64,000 nt of DNA from Actibacterium mucosum KCTC 23349 (GCF_000647975.1 NZ_JFKE01000006.1:158388-222387), one strand, 5' to 3'. Shown: positions 1 to 8,614, numbered from the stretch's first letter. A program made the numbers and translations. Notes: generated by a model not told the origin, from the sequence alone.

Positions 1-677
1 AAGCCGGCATCGTCCGAGGCCAGGAAGGCCACGGCGCGGGCGATCTCTTCGGGTTCGCCCAGACGGCCCACCGGGATCTGCGGCAGGATCACTTCGTTCA
101 TCACCTTCTCGGGGATGGTGCTCATCATGTCGGTGTTGATGTAGCCGGGGCACACAACGTTCACGGTGATGCCGGCGCGGGCGCCTTCCTGGGCCAGGGC
201 CTTGGTAAAGCCGATATCGCCGGCTTTCGAGGCGGCATAGTTGGCCTGCGCGAACTGGCCTTTTTGACCGTTGATCGAGCTGATGGTGACGATGCGGCCG
301 AACTTGCGTTCGCGCATGCCGCCCCAGACGTTATGCGTCATGTTGAAGACGCCGGTCAGGTTGGTGTTGATCACTTCGTGCCACTGCTCGGGCTTCATCT
401 TGTGGAACGGGGCGTCGCGGGTGATGCCGGCATTGTTGACCAGAACCTCGACCGGGCCGACCTCTTCGGTGATCTTGGCGATGCCCTCGGCGCAGGCGTC
501 ATAGTCGGCAACGTTCCATTTATAGGTCTTGATGCCGGTGGCCTCGGTAAAGGCGGCAGCGCGTTCGTCGTTGCCGGCATAGGTGGCGACCACGGTGAAG
601 CCGGATTGTTTAAGTTTCAACGAAATGGCTTCGCCGATACCGCGCGATCCACCGGTGACAAGTGCGACTTTGGACAT
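1..677 (-). CDS. phaB: acetoacetyl-CoA reductase (3' end cut by window edge)
   Basis: NADPH-dependent reduction of acetoacetyl-CoA to (R)-3-hydroxybutyryl-CoA for polyhydroxybutyrate synthesis. Translation from the ATG at 677 gives 225 residues of a short-chain dehydrogenase: an N-terminal Rossmann motif (TGGSRGIG), the NNAG motif, and a catalytic Ser with YxxxK (ISSINGQKG followed by NYAASK). The family is about 240 residues, so only the last 15 or so are missing beyond the left edge. A strong Shine-Dalgarno (AGGAGGAG) lies 6 nt before the start. The usual partner phaA is not immediately upstream, where 678-1222 shows no gene. Confidence 0.93.
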   Translation of the reverse strand, partial: MSKVALVTGGSRGIGEAISLKLKQSGFTVVATYAGNDERAAAFTEATGIKTYKWNVADYDACAEGIAKITEEVGPVEVLVNNAGITRDAPFHKMKPEQWHEVINTNLTGVFNMTHNVWGGMRERKFGRIVTISSINGQKGQFAQANYAASKAGDIGFTKALAQEGARAGITVNVVCPGYINTDMMSTIPEKVMNEVILPQIPVGRLGEPEEIARAVAFLASDDAG

Positions 678-1222
678 TGTTTCTCCTCCTGAAGAACCCG
701 AGCGTGGGAAATATGATGCCTAGTGACGTATCGTAACTTTTTCGCGCGAGGCAGGGCTCGAAATGCATAGCAGGCATGCAAGTGCCTTATTTTCAGGGTT
801 TTCCACCCCCAGAAGCCTGCAACGAACGCATGTCCGCTATGCAAACGCCTTCAAATAGTGCAACGGGGCCAACATTTTGAACAATGATCGCGCAGGCGGA
901 ATCGGGGCCTTCAGAGTTTGGTTCAATATTAAACAAAACACCCCTGAGTTGCGTGATATTCTCAGCTAATCGCCCGGGTTTTGGCGAAACGAACAACGCG
1001 CAAGTGTCTTGATCGCGAATCAGAGGCGAAGGGAACGACCCCGAAATCGACCGGTGGGGCGGGCATGTATTGCCGCCGACCGAACCGGGGTCATGGTGCC
1101 GCAATACCGGTCGGCCTTTCGGGTTCTGTACGCGCTGCCGAACTGAAACAGCGCCCCAACCGCGACCTGCCGACGGATAAATCGCGCCGATGGATATAGG
1201 CACAGCTGGTTGCCTTGCCGGG
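678..1222. other. intergenic region without a supported gene
   Basis: About 545 bases between the divergent phaB and zur-like genes. Small open frames exist on both strands (for example 793-1203 minus) but they lack domain-like composition and plausible ribosome binding sites. The stretch presumably holds the phaB promoter; I could not assign one. Confidence 0.5.
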
Positions 1223-1237
1223 TGTTACACTATATCA
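1223..1237. promoter_or_regulatory. candidate Zur/Fur-type operator
   Basis: TGTTACACTATATCA matches 12 of 15 positions of the palindrome TGTTATAATATAACA, an idealised Zur box. It lies 31 bases before the chosen zur start, as expected for autorepression. It is a single imperfect site, and alphaproteobacterial Zur boxes vary in spacing, so this is a weak call. Confidence 0.3.
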
Positions 1238-1268
1238 ATTTTTGCAAAGGGTTTTCCACGAGGTGATG

Positions 1269-1745
1269 ATGGCCAGTTTCGGTTTTCGGGGGCATGACCA
1301 TACGGCTTGCGTGGCCGATCGTATGGCCGCAGTCGAAGCGCAATGCGCTGAAAAAAAGCTACAGCTGACACCGATCCGCCGCCGGGTACTGGAACTGTTG
1401 TTGGAGCATCACAAGGCGCTGGGAGCCTATGACATCCTGAAGGCGCTGGAGGCCGAAGGACGCCCTGCGCAACCCCCCGTGGCTTATCGGGCGCTGGATT
1501 TCCTGACGACCCATGGCTTTGCGCACAAGATCGAACGGCTTAACGCCTTTGTGGCCTGTTCGGACCCCGGGCACGGACACGCGCCAACTTTCCTGATTTG
1601 CCGCGATTGCAATACGGTTGCCGAAGAGCCGGGCACCTTGTCGCGTGAAGCGCTGGCCGAGACTGCAAACCTGGCCGGGTTCCAGATTGAGAAAGCCGTG
1701 GTCGAAGCCGAAGGCGTCTGCCCGCTTTGTCGGGACGAACCCTGA
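1269..1745 (+). CDS. zur: Fur-family transcriptional regulator, Zur-like
   Basis: Zinc-responsive repressor of the Fur superfamily, 158 residues from the ATG at 1269. The N-terminal winged helix covers roughly residues 25-85 (QLTPIRRRVLELLLEH, then PVAYRALDFL). The dimerisation half carries GHGHAPTF and two CxxC pairs (CRDC and CPLC), the structural zinc ligands typical of the family. An in-frame start at 1215 exists but would place the operator-like palindrome inside the gene; GAGG at 1260-1263 stands 5 nt before 1269 and decides the start. No znuABC genes adjoin it, so Zur rather than Fur, Mur or Irr is inferred from sequence character. Confidence 0.8.
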   Translation: MASFGFRGHDHTACVADRMAAVEAQCAEKKLQLTPIRRRVLELLLEHHKALGAYDILKALEAEGRPAQPPVAYRALDFLTTHGFAHKIERLNAFVACSDPGHGHAPTFLICRDCNTVAEEPGTLSREALAETANLAGFQIEKAVVEAEGVCPLCRDEP

Positions 1746-1838
1746 TCGCGGACCGCGCGTCGCCATTTTTGCGGACATTTTCAAATACACGGGCGATTTT
1801 CGGCGGCACGGCGAATGGCCGGCTGTTAGGGTAGATCC

Positions 1839-2942
1839 ATGTTGATTGACCTGCCCGACGACGACACGCTTTACCGCGCGCTTTTGGACCGCGACGCTGC
1901 CTTTGACGGGCAGGCCTTTGTTGGCGTGCGCACAACCGGTATTTTCTGCCGCCTGACCTGCCCCGCCCGCAAACCCAAGCGCGAGAATTGCACCTTTTAC
2001 CCCAGCCCGGCGGCCTGCCTGCAGGCCGGGTTTCGGCCGTGCAAGCGGTGTCACCCGATGCGCCCCGCGGCGGATGCGGACCCTTGCATCAACGCGCTAC
2101 TGGAGGCGCTTGAGGCCGACCCCGCCTATCGCTGGACCGAGGGCGCGGTGGCCGCGCGCGGCTTTGCCCCGTCGACCGTGCGGCGGGTATTCAAGCGGCA
2201 GTTCGGCATGACCTTTCTGGAGATCGCGCGGCAACGGCGGCTGGGCGAAGGGTTTTTGGCGATGGCGGACGGCGACAAGGTGATCGAGGCGCAGCACGCG
2301 GCGGGCTTCGCCTCGGCCAGCGCGTTTCGCGACGCCTTTGCCCGCCTTTTGGGCCGGGCACCGGGCCATATGCAGGACGACGCGCTGTTGCGCGCCCATT
2401 GGATTCGCTCGCCATTGGGCGACATGGTTGCGATCAGCAGCCGCACCCATCTGCACCTGCTGGAGTTTCTGGAACGCAAGGCTCTGAAGACCGAGATTGC
2501 GCGGCTGGAGAAGGACACGCGTGGGCGCATCGGGCTGGGCCGGTTTGAACCCAGCGCGCAGGTTCAGGTCGAACTGAACGAGTTCTTCACCGGCAAGCGT
2601 GCGCAGTTTGATACGCCTCTGGCATACAGCGGCAGCGGATTTGCGCAGGCGGTCTGGGACGCGTTGCGCCGCATCCCCGCGGGCCACACGCGCAGTTACG
2701 CGCAATTGGCCGCGCAGCTGGGCCGCCCCGAGGCGGTGCGCGCCGTGGCGCGGGCCAATGGGGCGAACCAGATCGCGCTGCTGGTGCCCTGTCACCGGGT
2801 GCTGGGCGCCGATGGGGCGCTGACGGGATATGGTGGTGGGCTGTGGCGCAAACAGAAGCTGTTGGAGGTGGAGCGGCAATACCGCGATCAGCCGCCCGTC
2901 AGATCCTGCGCCAGCATCAGCGCATTGCCGTCGGGATCGTAG
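1839..2942 (+). CDS. ada: bifunctional Ada: DNA alkylation repair methyltransferase and transcriptional activator
   Basis: 367 residues with the full Ada layout. The N-terminal zinc domain has Cys37, Cys41, Cys68 and Cys71 (GIFCRLTC, RPCKRC), where the first Cys accepts methyl from phosphotriesters and turns the protein into an activator. An AraC-type helix-turn-helix follows at about residues 95-180. The C-terminal O6-methylguanine methyltransferase has the active-site PCHRV, with Cys318. The last 18 or so residues are encoded antisense to the end of the VOC gene, a 55-base tail-to-tail overlap; the protein would still be complete if it ended earlier. No alkA or alkB adjoins it. Confidence 0.93.
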   Translation: MLIDLPDDDTLYRALLDRDAAFDGQAFVGVRTTGIFCRLTCPARKPKRENCTFYPSPAACLQAGFRPCKRCHPMRPAADADPCINALLEALEADPAYRWTEGAVAARGFAPSTVRRVFKRQFGMTFLEIARQRRLGEGFLAMADGDKVIEAQHAAGFASASAFRDAFARLLGRAPGHMQDDALLRAHWIRSPLGDMVAISSRTHLHLLEFLERKALKTEIARLEKDTRGRIGLGRFEPSAQVQVELNEFFTGKRAQFDTPLAYSGSGFAQAVWDALRRIPAGHTRSYAQLAAQLGRPEAVRAVARANGANQIALLVPCHRVLGADGALTGYGGGLWRKQKLLEVERQYRDQPPVRSCASISALPSGS

Positions 2943-3262
2943 AAGGTGGCGGTTTTGACCATGCCGTCGATCACCTCGGTTGGGCCGTCGAACCGCACCT
3001 TGGCGGCCTCCAGCTGTGCGCGGCCGGCATCCAGATCGGCGGTGCCGAAGACAGGCACGCAGTTGCCCGGCGCGGGCTCTACCGCTTCGCCAAGCCCGAT
3101 GGTCACGCCCGGGGTTTTTGTCTGAACCTCGGACCAGCCGGCCTCGTCCGCGTGAAAGATCAGCTCGAAGCCCAGCATGTCGGCATACCAGGCGGCGCTG
3201 GCGTGGCGGTCCCTGACCGACATCGCGATGGTAATGGTGTTTTCAAGTGAAATGGCGGGCAT
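2888..3262 (-). CDS. VOC-family (glyoxalase/bleomycin-resistance fold) protein
   Basis: 124 residues with two beta-alpha-beta-beta-beta halves of the vicinal oxygen chelate fold: TITIAMSVRDRHASAAWYADMLGFE at the start (hydrophobic strand then the YxxxLGF helix) and TATFYDPDGNALML near the end. The family includes glyoxalase I, dioxygenases and antibiotic-binding proteins; the substrate cannot be told. It is transcribed divergently from the double winged-helix regulator at 3302 across a 39-base AT-rich gap, so that regulator probably controls it (inference). Confidence 0.85.
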   Translation of the reverse strand: MPAISLENTITIAMSVRDRHASAAWYADMLGFELIFHADEAGWSEVQTKTPGVTIGLGEAVEPAPGNCVPVFGTADLDAGRAQLEAAKVRFDGPTEVIDGMVKTATFYDPDGNALMLAQDLTGG

Positions 3263-3301
3263 GGGGTTTCCTGATGTCTGAAAATATATTAACTATACTT
3301 T

Positions 3302-3844
3302 ATGTACATTAGCCATCTTGTCAACCTGACAACGCGATCCTGGGCGTTGCCGCTTTTGGCAGCGTTGCATGAAGGTGTGCCGGGTCGACAGGCGCCTTTG
3401 CTCAAGGCGACGGGCGCGGGGCGCACCGCCTTTGCCCAAAGCCTGCAGCATCTGATTGAAACCGGATTGTTAGAGCGCAATCCCGGCCACGGCCATCCGT
3501 TACGGCCCGAGTTTCGGTTGACCGAGCAGGGTGTTACGGCTGCAGCCCTTGCCGCGCAGGTTCAGGGAGCCACCGCTGCACAGGATCGCGATCTGCTGCG
3601 CAAGGCGTGGACCTTGCCCGTGCTGACGCAGTTGCACAAACCGCGGCAGTTCACCGAAATCAAGCAGGGGCTGATGACGATCAGCGACCGCGCCTTGTCG
3701 CAATCGCTGCGCGGAATGGAGGAACGGCGCTGGATCACGCGGACGGTGGAACCGTTGGCGCGCCCTCCCCGGCCCGTTTACACCGCCGTTCACACCGGCG
3801 CTGCGCTGGCAAAGATCACCAGCACGGCCCTTCGCGCCGCCTAG
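3302..3844 (+). CDS. HxlR-like regulator with two tandem winged-helix domains
   Basis: 180 residues that read as two copies of an HxlR/MarR-like winged helix. Copy one begins with SWALPLLAALHEG at about residue 13 and ends in LLERNPGHG...FRLTEQG; copy two begins with AWTLPVLTQLHKP at about residue 101 and ends in WITRTVEPLARPPRPVYTAV. HxlR proteins usually have one such domain in about 110 residues. The start ATG at 3302 is only 39 bases from the VOC gene start. Its stop shares the tetranucleotide CTAG with the stop of livM on the other strand. Confidence 0.7.
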   Translation: MYISHLVNLTTRSWALPLLAALHEGVPGRQAPLLKATGAGRTAFAQSLQHLIETGLLERNPGHGHPLRPEFRLTEQGVTAAALAAQVQGATAAQDRDLLRKAWTLPVLTQLHKPRQFTEIKQGLMTISDRALSQSLRGMEERRWITRTVEPLARPPRPVYTAVHTGAALAKITSTALRAA

Positions 3845-4812
3845 TCGGGCAAATTGCGCGAAACGGGCAGGATCGACAGGCCCCAGCGTGCATGGATCGC
3901 GCCCCAAAGGCCGCGCTTGTCGATCAGCATCACCGCGATGGCCAACGCGCCCAGACCCATCAGGTACCAGGTGCCCCAATCCGCCGCGACCTCGCGCAGG
4001 GCAAAGAACAGGATCGTACCGATGATCGGGCCCTCGATCGTTCCAATGCCACCAATCACCACGATGAAGATCACGAAGGCGGTCCAGTCGTTCACGCTGA
4101 AGGCAGCGTCGGGGGTGATGCGCAGTTTCTGGAAGAAGAGAAAAGCGCCAGTCAGCCCGGTCAGCCCGGCGGTGATCACATAGATCAGGAACTTGGACCG
4201 CATGGTGTTCACGCCGACGCTTTCGGCGGCAACCTCGCTGTCGCGGATGGCGGTCAGCGCCAGACCCCAGCGCGAGCGCAGGATCAGCCAGACGCCGGCC
4301 ACCGCGATCACCGCCAGCGCGAAGGCGATGTAATACATCACGTATTCGCGGCCCATGCGGGTTTCGGCGATGGATTTGGCCACTGCGACGGGCAACGAGA
4401 TGCCCGAGCCGCCGCCCAGCGCGCCCACCTGTGCGGCAACCAGCCGGTAGACCTCGGCAATGACCCAGGTGCCGATGGCGAAATAGGCGCCCTGCAGGCG
4501 GAACGCGACCCAGCCCGTGGGCACCGCCAGCACCGCCGTCAGCAGCGCAGCCAGCGGGAATGCGGCAAAGACAGGCACGCCGCCAAGGATCGTCAGGGCA
4601 AAGAACAGATAGCCGCCCAGCCCCACCCAGGCCTGCTGCCCCACCGAGATCAGCCCGGTGTAGCCTGCCAACAGGTTCCACATCTGGGCCAGCGCCAGAT
4701 AGGCCAGAACCTCCATCAGCAGCCGCAGATCGGCGCGCCCGGCCCAAAGGGGCGCCAAGGCAAGGGCAAGGATGGTCAGCGCCAGCAGCGCCTGAAGAAT
4801 GCGGTTTGCCAT
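3841..4812 (-). CDS. livM: branched-chain amino acid-type ABC transporter permease, LivM
   Basis: 323-residue inner-membrane permease with about eight hydrophobic segments. Motifs typical of LivM include the AGYTGLISVGQQAWVGLGGY region at about residue 50 and the cytoplasmic coupling loop RSRWGLALTAIRDSEVAAESVG at about residue 180, which contacts the ATPase. It is the last gene of a minus-strand operon livK-livG-livF-livH-livM, 4 bases after livH. Given the cat genes and LysR next door, the transported substrate could be an aromatic acid instead of an amino acid (inference). Confidence 0.92.
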   Translation of the reverse strand: MANRILQALLALTILALALAPLWAGRADLRLLMEVLAYLALAQMWNLLAGYTGLISVGQQAWVGLGGYLFFALTILGGVPVFAAFPLAALLTAVLAVPTGWVAFRLQGAYFAIGTWVIAEVYRLVAAQVGALGGGSGISLPVAVAKSIAETRMGREYVMYYIAFALAVIAVAGVWLILRSRWGLALTAIRDSEVAAESVGVNTMRSKFLIYVITAGLTGLTGAFLFFQKLRITPDAAFSVNDWTAFVIFIVVIGGIGTIEGPIIGTILFFALREVAADWGTWYLMGLGALAIAVMLIDKRGLWGAIHARWGLSILPVSRNLPD

Positions 4813-4816
4813 GGTT

Positions 4817-5683
4817 TTAGCCTTTCATCCGGGGGAACAGGCCCTTGGGCCGCACGATCAGGATCAGCAGGAACACCAGATGCCCGGCAAGGATCTGAAA
4901 CCCACCGCCGATCTGTGCGCCGAGGGTTTGCGCAACGCCAAGGATGATGCCTCCGGCCAGCGTGCCCCACAGGTTGCCGAGGCCGCCGATGATCACCGCC
5001 TCGAACGCAAACAGCAGGCGCGCGGGGCCGGCGGCGGGGTCGAACTGTGTCTTCATCGCCAGCCAGATGCCGGCGATGCCCACCACCAGCGAGGCCATGG
5101 CCGTGGCAATGGCAAAGATGCGGTTGTTGTTGCCCCCCATCAGCGGCACGATCTCGGGGTCGTCCGAGGTGGCGCGTAGCATCCGGCCCAGCGCGGTGCG
5201 GTAGAACACGAACTGCAGCCCGCCGATCACCGCCAGCGCGGTGAGGAACATGCAGAGCGGCAACACCCCAACCGCCAGCCCGCCGGCCAGGTCAATCGAC
5301 GATGTCTCGAACGTGCCGGTGGGCAATTTGCGGCTGTCGGCGGAATAGATCTCTAACAGCGCGTTTTGCAGGATGATCGACATGCCGAAGGTGACCAGGA
5401 TCGGCGGCAGGATGTCCTTGCCCAGCACCCGGTTCAACACCACGTATTGGCCGGCAAAGCCCGCCACCGCCATCAGCACCAGAACCGCGGCCACGCCCAG
5501 CACGGGCGGCAGGCCCATGGTCACGATGGCGGTCAGGATTGCATAGGCGCCCACCACGATGAAATCGCCATGGGCGATATTGACGAAGCGCATGACCCCG
5601 AACATCAGGCTGAGCCCGGCGGCAAACAGCGCGTAAAGCCCGCCCAGCAGCACGCCCTGCAAAATTGCGTTCACCCAGATCAT
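4817..5683 (-). CDS. livH: branched-chain amino acid-type ABC transporter permease, LivH
   Basis: 288 residues from the ATG at 5683, which overlaps the livF stop as ATGA. The protein starts MIWVNAILQGVLLGGLYALFAAGLSLMFGVMR and continues with NIAHGDF, the hallmark N-terminus of LivH permeases. The coupling loop is RTALGRMLRATSDDPE, and GGLGNLWGTLAGGI lies near the end. A longer frame to 5788 runs into livF antiphase sequence and lacks a good start. It forms the membrane pore together with LivM. Confidence 0.93.
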   Translation of the reverse strand: MIWVNAILQGVLLGGLYALFAAGLSLMFGVMRFVNIAHGDFIVVGAYAILTAIVTMGLPPVLGVAAVLVLMAVAGFAGQYVVLNRVLGKDILPPILVTFGMSIILQNALLEIYSADSRKLPTGTFETSSIDLAGGLAVGVLPLCMFLTALAVIGGLQFVFYRTALGRMLRATSDDPEIVPLMGGNNNRIFAIATAMASLVVGIAGIWLAMKTQFDPAAGPARLLFAFEAVIIGGLGNLWGTLAGGIILGVAQTLGAQIGGGFQILAGHLVFLLILIVRPKGLFPRMKG

Positions 5684-6399
5684 GCAGCGGTTCCTTCCGT
5701 ATTCAGACCAAAATAGGCCTGCGATATCTCTGCGCGGGTCACGGTGGCCGGGGTTCCGGTCAGCGACACACGCCCCTCCATGAAGCAATAGATCCGGTCG
5801 GCCACGGCCAGCGCCTGACCCACGTCTTGTTCGACCACGATCAACGAGGTGCCGGCGGCCTGAATGCGGGGCACCGCGGCGTAGATGTCCTTGATCACCT
5901 TGGGCGACAGGCCCAGGCTGATCTCATCGCACAGCAACAGCTTGGGGTTCGACATCAGCGCCCGGCCAATGGCGACCATCTGTTGCTGGCCGCCCGACAA
6001 TTCGGTGCCGCCATTGCGACGTTTGTCGCGCAGGTCGGGAAAGAGGTCGTAAACCGCGTCCAGCGTCCAGTGCCCCGCCCGGCCGCCGGCCGCGCCGATC
6101 TGCAGGTTTTCCTCGACCGTCAGCGACGGGAACAGCCGCCGACCCTCGGGCACCATGGCCAGGCCACGTTTGTGGATCGCGTCGGCGGGCAGGCCCGCGA
6201 TGAGGGCGCCGTCGAACTGAATGTTCTGGCCCGTGGTGGGGCGCAGGCCGGTCAAGGCGCGCAGAAAAGTGGATTTCCCAGCGCCGTTTGAGCCGATGAT
6301 GGCGACGGTCTCGCCCGCGGCCATGGCAAAGTTGATGCCGAACAGCGCCTGGAAATCGCCGTAATGGGCGGTGACGGATGTGGCGGACAGCAGGCTCAT
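5680..6399 (-). CDS. livF: branched-chain amino acid-type ABC transporter ATPase, LivF
   Basis: 239 residues from the ATG at 6399. Visible motifs are Walker A (GSNGAGKST, about residue 36), the Q-loop region, the signature LSGGQQQ, and Walker B (LLLCDEIS). It has the compact LivF length. Both ends are translationally coupled by ATGA overlaps, with livG upstream and livH downstream, so the subunits are probably made in fixed proportion. It powers import through LivHM. Confidence 0.93.
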   Translation of the reverse strand: MSLLSATSVTAHYGDFQALFGINFAMAAGETVAIIGSNGAGKSTFLRALTGLRPTTGQNIQFDGALIAGLPADAIHKRGLAMVPEGRRLFPSLTVEENLQIGAAGGRAGHWTLDAVYDLFPDLRDKRRNGGTELSGGQQQMVAIGRALMSNPKLLLCDEISLGLSPKVIKDIYAAVPRIQAAGTSLIVVEQDVGQALAVADRIYCFMEGRVSLTGTPATVTRAEISQAYFGLNTEGTAA

Positions 6400-7127
6400 G
6401 CCGCGTCCTCCACGCTGATGCCCATATAGATCTCCTGCACCTCGGGCTGCGCCATCACGGTGGCAGGGTCGCCATCGGCGACGATGCGGCCAAAGTCGAT
6501 CACGATCAGCCGGTCCACCACCGCCATCAGCGCATGCACGATATGTTCGATCCAGATGATCGACACGCCGGTGGACTGCACATCCTTGATGGTGGCGACA
6601 AGGTCGTGGCATTCACCCTCGGTCAGACCGCCGGCGATCTCGTCCAGCAGCAGCAGTTTGGGGCCGGTGGCCAGGGCGCGGGACAGCTCAAGCCGCTTGC
6701 GCTCCAACAGGGTCAGCGATCCGGCATGCCGGTTGGCGCGATGGCGCAGCCCGGTGATGTCAAGGATATGCGCCGCCGCGGCTTCGGGATCGGTGTGGCC
6801 ACTTTCGCCGAAGGACGAGGCGACCAGCAGGTTCTCGAACACCGACATGCCGACAAAGGGGTGCGGGATCTGGAACGACCGCGCAACACCCGCGCGGCAG
6901 CGGGCCGAGGCCGGGGTGCGCGTCACATCGTGGCCGTCAAAGGCAATCTGCCCCGACGAGGGCGGCAAGGCGCCGCCGATCAGGTTGAACAGGGTCGATT
7001 TACCGGCGCCATTGGGGCCGATCACACCCAGCGCCTGACCTTCGGGCAGGTCGAACGTCACGTCCTGCGCCACGCGCAAGGCCCCGAACGACTTGTTCAC
7101 GCCCTTAAGTTCAAGAAGTACGGTCAC
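6396..7127 (-). CDS. livG: branched-chain amino acid-type ABC transporter ATPase, LivG
   Basis: 243 residues from a GTG start at 7127, chosen because GGAGGAA (7132-7138) stands 5 nt upstream and the family N-terminus (VLLELKGVNKSFG) begins there. Walker A is GPNGAGKST, the signature is represented by LTLLERKRLEL (the diverged LivG form), and Walker B is LLLLDEIAGG. The IEHI switch region follows. It pairs with LivF as the two ATPases of the transporter. Confidence 0.92.
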   Translation of the reverse strand: MTVLLELKGVNKSFGALRVAQDVTFDLPEGQALGVIGPNGAGKSTLFNLIGGALPPSSGQIAFDGHDVTRTPASARCRAGVARSFQIPHPFVGMSVFENLLVASSFGESGHTDPEAAAAHILDITGLRHRANRHAGSLTLLERKRLELSRALATGPKLLLLDEIAGGLTEGECHDLVATIKDVQSTGVSIIWIEHIVHALMAVVDRLIVIDFGRIVADGDPATVMAQPEVQEIYMGISVEDAA

Positions 7128-7151
7128 GCGTTCCTCCGTTTCAAGCAGGAA

Positions 7152-7176
7152 CCGGGGCGGCAGGCGGCCGCCCCGG
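7152..7176 (-). other. perfect 10-bp stem-loop between livK and livG
   Basis: Arms CCGGGGCGGC and GCCGCCCCGG enclose a 5-nt loop. No T-tract follows on the minus strand, so it looks like an RNA stabiliser or partial attenuator after the binding-protein gene, not a full terminator. Confidence 0.6.
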
Positions 7177-7194
7177 ACATGCAGGGATTGCCGA

Positions 7195-8466
7195 TCAGCC
7201 GATGGGCCGCATTTCCGCGGTGGTGGCGATATCGGTGTGGCCAAGGTTCAGCGTGATATCGAGATGCGGGTTGCCCTTGCTGTCGATGGTCCACTGCCCG
7301 CCAACCAGCGGCGTCTTGGCGATGTTGGGCACCGGCCCGGCCGAGAAATCGATCCGGCCCACGCAGGTATCCAGCTTGGTCTCGCCAATGGCCTTTGCGA
7401 TGCTTTCCGGGCTGGTGGGGTCTTCGGTGCGCTGCAACGCGTCCAACGCCACCTCGAACAGCGAGTGCTTGAAGCCCAGCGGCATCGTCGACGGGGCGCC
7501 GGTATCGGCCTCGAACGCGTCGGCGATATCGGCGCTGGTCTGGCCGGTGAAGGACGAGTTGAAGGGCGAGGTGCGGTGCCACCAGACCTCGACCGACAGC
7601 CCGTCAGCCCGGTCGCCCAGCGCCGCCATGGCCTGCGGGAACTCGCTGGCCTTGCCGACATTCACGACCTTGGGGTTAAAGCCCTGCTGGGCGGCTTGCG
7701 TCCAGAAGGTGGTGAAATCGGGCGGGATCATCACGCCCGACACAATCTCGACCCCGGCATTCTTGAAGGCCGAGATCTGGGCCGAGAAATCGTCGCTGAG
7801 GTTCTGATAACGGCCGGTATCCACCAGTTCGAACCCGTTGGCCGCCATCACCGGTGGAAAGCCCAGCTCGGGATGTGCCCAGCCGTTGCCGTCGGGGTCG
7901 TTGGGCCACATCGCGCCCACAACCTTGTTGGTGGACACGGCCGCCCATTGGGCCATGAAGACCTCGACGATATCCTCGAGCCCCCAGAAGAAGTGATAGG
8001 TATAGTCGAAGCCAACCGCCGGGTCGCCCTGGCGGCCAAAGAAATGCGGCTGCCACGGGGTGTCGTTGGTGATGCAGGGCACGCCGTTCAGCTCTGCCTG
8101 GTCGGCGACCGGGTTGGTGGTGTCGGGCGTCGAGGTGGCGGCCAACAGGTCAACCTCGTCCTCGAAAATCAGCTCCTGCGCCACGGTTGAGGCGCGGTTC
8201 GAGCTGCTTTGGCTGTCTTTCACGATGAACTCGACCGGGTGCTTGGACCCGTTGATCATGATGCCGTCACCAATCTGCTTGCGGAACGTGTTCAGCACGT
8301 GGTTGTCGGGCTCGGCAAAAATGGCCAGGGGGCCGGTCTGCGGCGAGACAAAGCCGATCTTGATCGGGCGACTGGCGGCATAAGCCGGCAGCGCGAGGCC
8401 CGATGCCCCCGCGGCCAGCCCGGCCGAGGCAGCAGACTTCAACAACTTGCGGCGATTGATGAACAT
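7195..8466 (-). CDS. periplasmic substrate-binding protein of the Liv-type ABC transporter
   Basis: 423 residues from the ATG at 8466, preceded by GGGAGGGAAACC. The N-terminus NRRKLLKSAAS followed by a hydrophobic stretch and AYAAS is a twin-arginine (Tat) signal peptide. The mature part begins with RPIKIGFVSPQTGPLA, the opening strand of type I periplasmic binding proteins (Peripla_BP_6, LivJ/LivK). It is the first gene of the transporter operon, divergent from a LysR regulator. In this family ligands include branched amino acids, amides, urea and aromatic acids; the adjoining catechol genes favour the last (inference). Confidence 0.9.
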   Translation of the reverse strand: MFINRRKLLKSAASAGLAAGASGLALPAYAASRPIKIGFVSPQTGPLAIFAEPDNHVLNTFRKQIGDGIMINGSKHPVEFIVKDSQSSSNRASTVAQELIFEDEVDLLAATSTPDTTNPVADQAELNGVPCITNDTPWQPHFFGRQGDPAVGFDYTYHFFWGLEDIVEVFMAQWAAVSTNKVVGAMWPNDPDGNGWAHPELGFPPVMAANGFELVDTGRYQNLSDDFSAQISAFKNAGVEIVSGVMIPPDFTTFWTQAAQQGFNPKVVNVGKASEFPQAMAALGDRADGLSVEVWWHRTSPFNSSFTGQTSADIADAFEADTGAPSTMPLGFKHSLFEVALDALQRTEDPTSPESIAKAIGETKLDTCVGRIDFSAGPVPNIAKTPLVGGQWTIDSKGNPHLDITLNLGHTDIATTAEMRPIG

Positions 8467-8534
8467 GGTTTCCCTCCCTGATGTCCCTTCATGCGGCTGA
8501 CAACAGGATGACGCCGGTGTTCCATCACAGAAAG

Positions 8535-8550
8535 GTATCGGGTCATACCC
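8535..8550. promoter_or_regulatory. candidate operator, GGTAT-N6-ATACC
   Basis: A perfect inverted repeat in the 148-base gap between the divergent binding-protein and lysR genes. The same repeat with identical 6-base spacing recurs at 11653-11668 in front of the dioxygenase, which suggests one regulator acting on both. The LysR product of the next gene is the obvious candidate. Confidence 0.55.
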
Positions 8551-8614
8551 GGCCCACTGTTTGCTTGGACGCGGCATCTGGTACAAAGGAGGCTTGACAC
8601 CCGGGGGATACGCT

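Noticed and set aside
3607..4947. 446-codon open frame on the plus strand
   Set aside because: Antisense to livM, with His/Gln/Arg-rich low-complexity composition typical of a shadow frame.
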